From NCBI GenBank assembly GCA_944393665.1, contig CALYAX010000017.1, positions 1 through 35,448 on the forward strand: a DNA stretch of 35,448 bases, read 5' to 3'. Shown here piece by piece: positions 32,595-35,448 of this stretch. A program made the position numbers and the translations under genes. Below the pieces are notes generated by a model. It was not told the origin of the DNA. It was given only the letters and a program-made list of their open reading frames with translations, and made no database searches. Every line of letters starts with the position of its first letter. The first letter of the stretch is position 1. This stretch comes from an uncultured Alphaproteobacteria bacterium. GTDB lineage: Bacteria; Pseudomonadota; Alphaproteobacteria; RF32; CAG-239.

Positions 32595-33356
32595 TTAGAA
32601 GATTTCGACTTCGGTCTGTGAGTAGCGGGTGGCCGTAAATCCGAGGGGATTAATCATGCGGCGGCCCATAAACTTACGTTCTTTCATGAAATAGGCGGTG
32701 ATAGACGACGTCCAATAGCGCACCCGCAGGGTGGACTCTTTCTGGGCCTGGCTTTTGCCCTGTTCGTCATACAGGTCATAGGTTTTGAAATCAACTTTCC
32801 AAACCGGGCTTTTGGGACCGCCCTGGCGGCCGACGGAAATAATTTCAACCTCGCGGACCAGGGTCTGCTTAAAAATCTGCTCCCACATCGCTTTGGTGGA
32901 TTTATCAAAAGCCGCAAAGACTTCAACCGAAGACAGAAAATTGACCATTCCGCCGCGGTTCCAGCGCGAACGCATTTCCATCGGGTCGTTAATAATGGTG
33001 TTCCGCAGAATAACATACTGTTTGATAAAAATTTCCATCAATTTGTCTTTGGAAGACATATCCTGCGTGATCGGCTCATCACGGACAATTCCCTCAGACG
33101 TGTCCTGATTGATGATTAAAAACGGTTCGACCGTAACCATCGGCGCCAGATGAAACAGAGCCAGCGAAGAAAAAACCAGAAACAGCAGCGAGGCAACGGC
33201 CGTAAGGATAAAAAACCGCGACAGCCATGTGTAATAACGGATTTTAAGCCCCTCGGCCTCCGGATCAAGCTGCTCAATAAAATCCGGCGACGCGGTTTTG
33301 TTTGCGTCTTCAATGGCGAGAGGTTTGTTTCCGTTTTGAATCTGGTTTGTATTCAT
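32595..33356 (-). CDS. virB8: VirB8-type protein (copy 1)
   Basis: A 253-residue protein with cytoplasmic N-terminus 1-45, one membrane helix at about 47-70 (FFILTAVASLLFLVFSSLALF) followed by MVTVEPFLII, and a periplasmic NTF2-like domain with WKVDFKTYDLYDEQG and the closing NPLGFTATRYSQTEVEIF, all as in VirB8. It is upstream of the VirB7-like gene and downstream, by 17 nt, of the coiled-coil gene. Two virB8 copies in one locus allow a heteromeric VirB8 ring. Duplicated virB8 is also known in Rickettsiales rvh systems. Confidence 0.9.
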   Translation of the reverse strand: MNTNQIQNGNKPLAIEDANKTASPDFIEQLDPEAEGLKIRYYTWLSRFFILTAVASLLFLVFSSLALFHLAPMVTVEPFLIINQDTSEGIVRDEPITQDMSSKDKLMEIFIKQYVILRNTIINDPMEMRSRWNRGGMVNFLSSVEVFAAFDKSTKAMWEQIFKQTLVREVEIISVGRQGGPKSPVWKVDFKTYDLYDEQGKSQAQKESTLRVRYWTSSITAYFMKERKFMGRRMINPLGFTATRYSQTEVEIF

Positions 33357-33373
33357 TTTATTCTCTGTTCTCT

Positions 33374-35448
33374 TTAATAGGCGGCGCAGAACGGGCTGGC
33401 CGGCAGGTCCAGTTTGTCAATATAATTTTCCTGAAGATTCTTCTCATAGCGGGAATTTACTTCCTGATTGACCCTGGCTGTTTTGACATCAGCGTCAAAA
33501 TTCGTATTGTCAACAACTGCGGAAGTAATCTGCGTGGTGATTTCGCGATCCTTGTTCAGGGCAGCAATAATCGCTTTGTATTTATCAACCCTTTCGGTCA
33601 GGACCTCGTCTTCTTCATCAATTTTAATTTCTTCGATTTTGCTTTGGGCATCAGAAATTTTAGCATTGCGGATCTTTTCCAGTTTGGAACGGGCGGCATT
33701 ATAATCGCTGTCTTTGCTCAAATCAAAGTCTTCCGAGGCTTCCAGCCCCAGTTCGGCAAACAAATCATTCAAAGTTTGATTAACCTCATCGTTGCTTGCC
33801 TTAAGTTCTTCAACAACTTTTTTGGCAGCCTGTTCACTTTCATAATAACGCAGAAAATCTCCGATTTGATCAACTGATAACGGCGCTGCCCCGTAAGCAG
33901 CCAATTTCTGCTTTTCAGAATCGCCTGGTTCATACTCTGCATCAAGCTGCTGCTGTTCATTCAAAATCGTATAAAAAGCGTCATAGGTGCTTTGGCGGAA
34001 GAAAATTGTATTATTTTCATCGGCATCAAGCAGGGTTCCCAGCTCGCTGTAAGCACAATCGGCCGCAGGCTGTTTGGCAGAAGCAGCTGCCTGCAGCAGC
34101 GGCGATGCAAAATCAATGTTTATTTCATCAAGAGTGCTGTAAACCGCACCGCCGCGCATTTCCAGATAAGGGCACTCCGGCATCGAACCGTCTGCACTGC
34201 CGCGAATAAACTGCCCACCGGCATTTATATCAACCACGACCGAAGATCCGGCGACTTTACAGGGCATATAGCCGCCGCGGAAAAAAGCCACCGCGGAGCA
34301 GCCGGTATTTAAGGCGGTTTTGAGATCAAACTCGGTTTCAACAAAGGCATGGTCGGCTAACATCAGTTTCCAGATTTCCGGGACCTCGCCGCCATAATTC
34401 AAGAAATCGGCTTTGGCAAGAGGCTCGCTTTTGGTCCTTCCGGCTACAAAAGGTTTTACATTATTAAAATCGGTTTCGTCAAAATGCACCATTTCGCGCA
34501 GCGGCGGGAGATTAAACTCCGGAACCTGGCGGGGCGCCTTTAAATCGCGTTCTTTGGCCGGGGAACCGACAAAATAAGCCTCGGTTTCGGCTTCGGTATC
34601 CGCGGGAATTAATTTCTCGTACAGATAAACCGTGGCGGCAATGCCCAGCGCCGAATGATTAATTGTCAGCGGCATGGCTTTAATATCATTAAGCATTGAC
34701 TGATGGATTTCGACAATTTTTGTATGGCTTTCCGGCCTGTAAAGATCCTCTCCGAGATCGCTCAACTGATTGCGTGCCTGTTCAATCCGGCGGTCGACTT
34801 TTTCATATAAATCAGACAGGGCTTTATCGACAAGGGCGTTAAACGCGCCGCTTAAAGAGGCTGCCGACAAGCCGGTATAAACCTTTCCGGGATTGTTTTT
34901 CAGAAAATCCGCTTCCAGTTTGTCAGCTACCGAAACTGCCAGGGCGGTTACGTTGGCGTCAGCGGCTTTATCAAACTCTTCAGCCACTTTTTGTTTGGCT
35001 GCTTCGGCCGAGCTGTCAACGCTGTCCAGCCGGGCAGCAAAACTGTCATTGAGTTCCGCAGCTTTGCCCTGCCCCTGAAGCTTTTGAAGCTTGATCTGCT
35101 CGTCCAGCTGATTCAGGCGGGTTTGAAGTGAGTCAACTTTTTGGTTTTGTGATTTTAATTCCTGCTCCAGGCTGCTTAAATCAGCCTGCTGGCGGTTTGA
35201 AGCCGTTTCTTCGGCAATTTTTGCCGCCATTGCCTCATCATCATCAAGATAAGCCGAAGCCAGGGACAGGCGGCCGGCAAAGCGGGCCGAACCGGAAAGC
35301 GCCGAATGATTTTCAGCCTTGTCATCTTCAAAAAGACTGCCGGCAGAATAATTGGAAAAACCGTCATAATCCGTAACGGATTTTTGAACGGCCTCAACAG
35401 CGTCATCCTCGGCTTTTTGACGCAGATCGGCCAATTTATCGCTTAACT
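33374..35448 (-). CDS. Large coiled-coil protein, 5' end beyond the window
   Basis: The frame is open to the window edge (residues LSDKL precede the first possible TTG start at 35434), so the true N-terminus lies outside; about 690 residues are visible. The N-terminal third is Ala/Glu/Lys/Asp/Gln-rich and coiled-coil-like (SSLEQELKSQNQKVDSLQTR). A central compact region (about 370-450) has several Cys and a FFRGGYMPCKV segment that suggests a folded beta domain. A second helical part follows, ending in AAY. No family is recognised. It precedes virB8 by 17 nt, so it is probably in the secretion operon. A VirB5-like or periplasmic scaffold role is possible but unsupported. Confidence 0.75.
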   Translation of the reverse strand, partial: LSDKLADLRQKAEDDAVEAVQKSVTDYDGFSNYSAGSLFEDDKAENHSALSGSARFAGRLSLASAYLDDDEAMAAKIAEETASNRQQADLSSLEQELKSQNQKVDSLQTRLNQLDEQIKLQKLQGQGKAAELNDSFAARLDSVDSSAEAAKQKVAEEFDKAADANVTALAVSVADKLEADFLKNNPGKVYTGLSAASLSGAFNALVDKALSDLYEKVDRRIEQARNQLSDLGEDLYRPESHTKIVEIHQSMLNDIKAMPLTINHSALGIAATVYLYEKLIPADTEAETEAYFVGSPAKERDLKAPRQVPEFNLPPLREMVHFDETDFNNVKPFVAGRTKSEPLAKADFLNYGGEVPEIWKLMLADHAFVETEFDLKTALNTGCSAVAFFRGGYMPCKVAGSSVVVDINAGGQFIRGSADGSMPECPYLEMRGGAVYSTLDEINIDFASPLLQAAASAKQPAADCAYSELGTLLDADENNTIFFRQSTYDAFYTILNEQQQLDAEYEPGDSEKQKLAAYGAAPLSVDQIGDFLRYYESEQAAKKVVEELKASNDEVNQTLNDLFAELGLEASEDFDLSKDSDYNAARSKLEKIRNAKISDAQSKIEEIKIDEEDEVLTERVDKYKAIIAALNKDREITTQITSAVVDNTNFDADVKTARVNQEVNSRYEKNLQENYIDKLDLPASPFCAAY

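Overview
The window is a type IV secretion system (T4SS) locus from a Gram-negative bacterium, most likely a host-associated alphaproteobacterium. That placement is an inference. It rests on tandem VirB6-family genes and duplicated virB8, which recall the rvh system of Rickettsiales. No rRNA, tRNA or other taxonomic marker is present. I see no transposase, integrase or CRISPR array.

Layout. Positions 1-3700 hold small, mostly lipoprotein genes of unknown role and an alpha/beta-hydrolase-like protein that lacks its nucleophile. They are separated by clear intrinsic terminators. Positions 3815-13439 (+ strand) hold four consecutive VirB6/TrbL-like membrane proteins. Each has an N-terminal export signal and a periplasmic domain before the membrane segments, and the third has a complete-looking M23 peptidoglycan endopeptidase domain inserted. 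A long inverted repeat and a double-HTH regulator with a degenerate S24-like tail follow (13446-14569). Positions 14722-20838 (+) hold a large acidic, Lys-block protein with WEYEEVPEDEA repeats, a helical protein with a Gln/Pro-rich tail, a secretin-like lipoprotein and a single-pass membrane protein.

After a convergent terminator (20889-20924), the minus strand (35448 down to 20946) reads in transcription order: a large coiled-coil protein cut by the window edge, VirB8 copy 1, a small VirB7-like lipoprotein, VirB8 copy 2, VirB9 with a C-terminal SPOR domain, a giant membrane-anchored repeat protein, a giant secreted repeat protein with a C-terminal VirB10 domain, and VirB11.

How it fits together. 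VirB7/8/9/10/11 and VirB6 homologues make up a core complex, an inner-membrane complex and one ATPase. The unusual feature is the VirB10 component. It appears split into two abutting, same-frame genes (26522-29836 and 21929-26521). One carries the inner-membrane anchor and the other carries a signal peptide and the VirB10 domain. Both are filled with a repeat of about 17 residues (roughly D-x-N-G-N-x-I-G-x-V-x-x-D-G-x-V-V), over a hundred copies in total estimated from length. Together with the VirB6-embedded M23 domain and the SPOR domain on VirB9, this suggests a T4SS with a very long repeat-built periplasmic scaffold and its own wall-remodelling and wall-binding modules. VirB2, VirB3, VirB4, VirB5, VirD4 and a relaxase are not seen here, so whether it exports protein or DNA cannot be decided.
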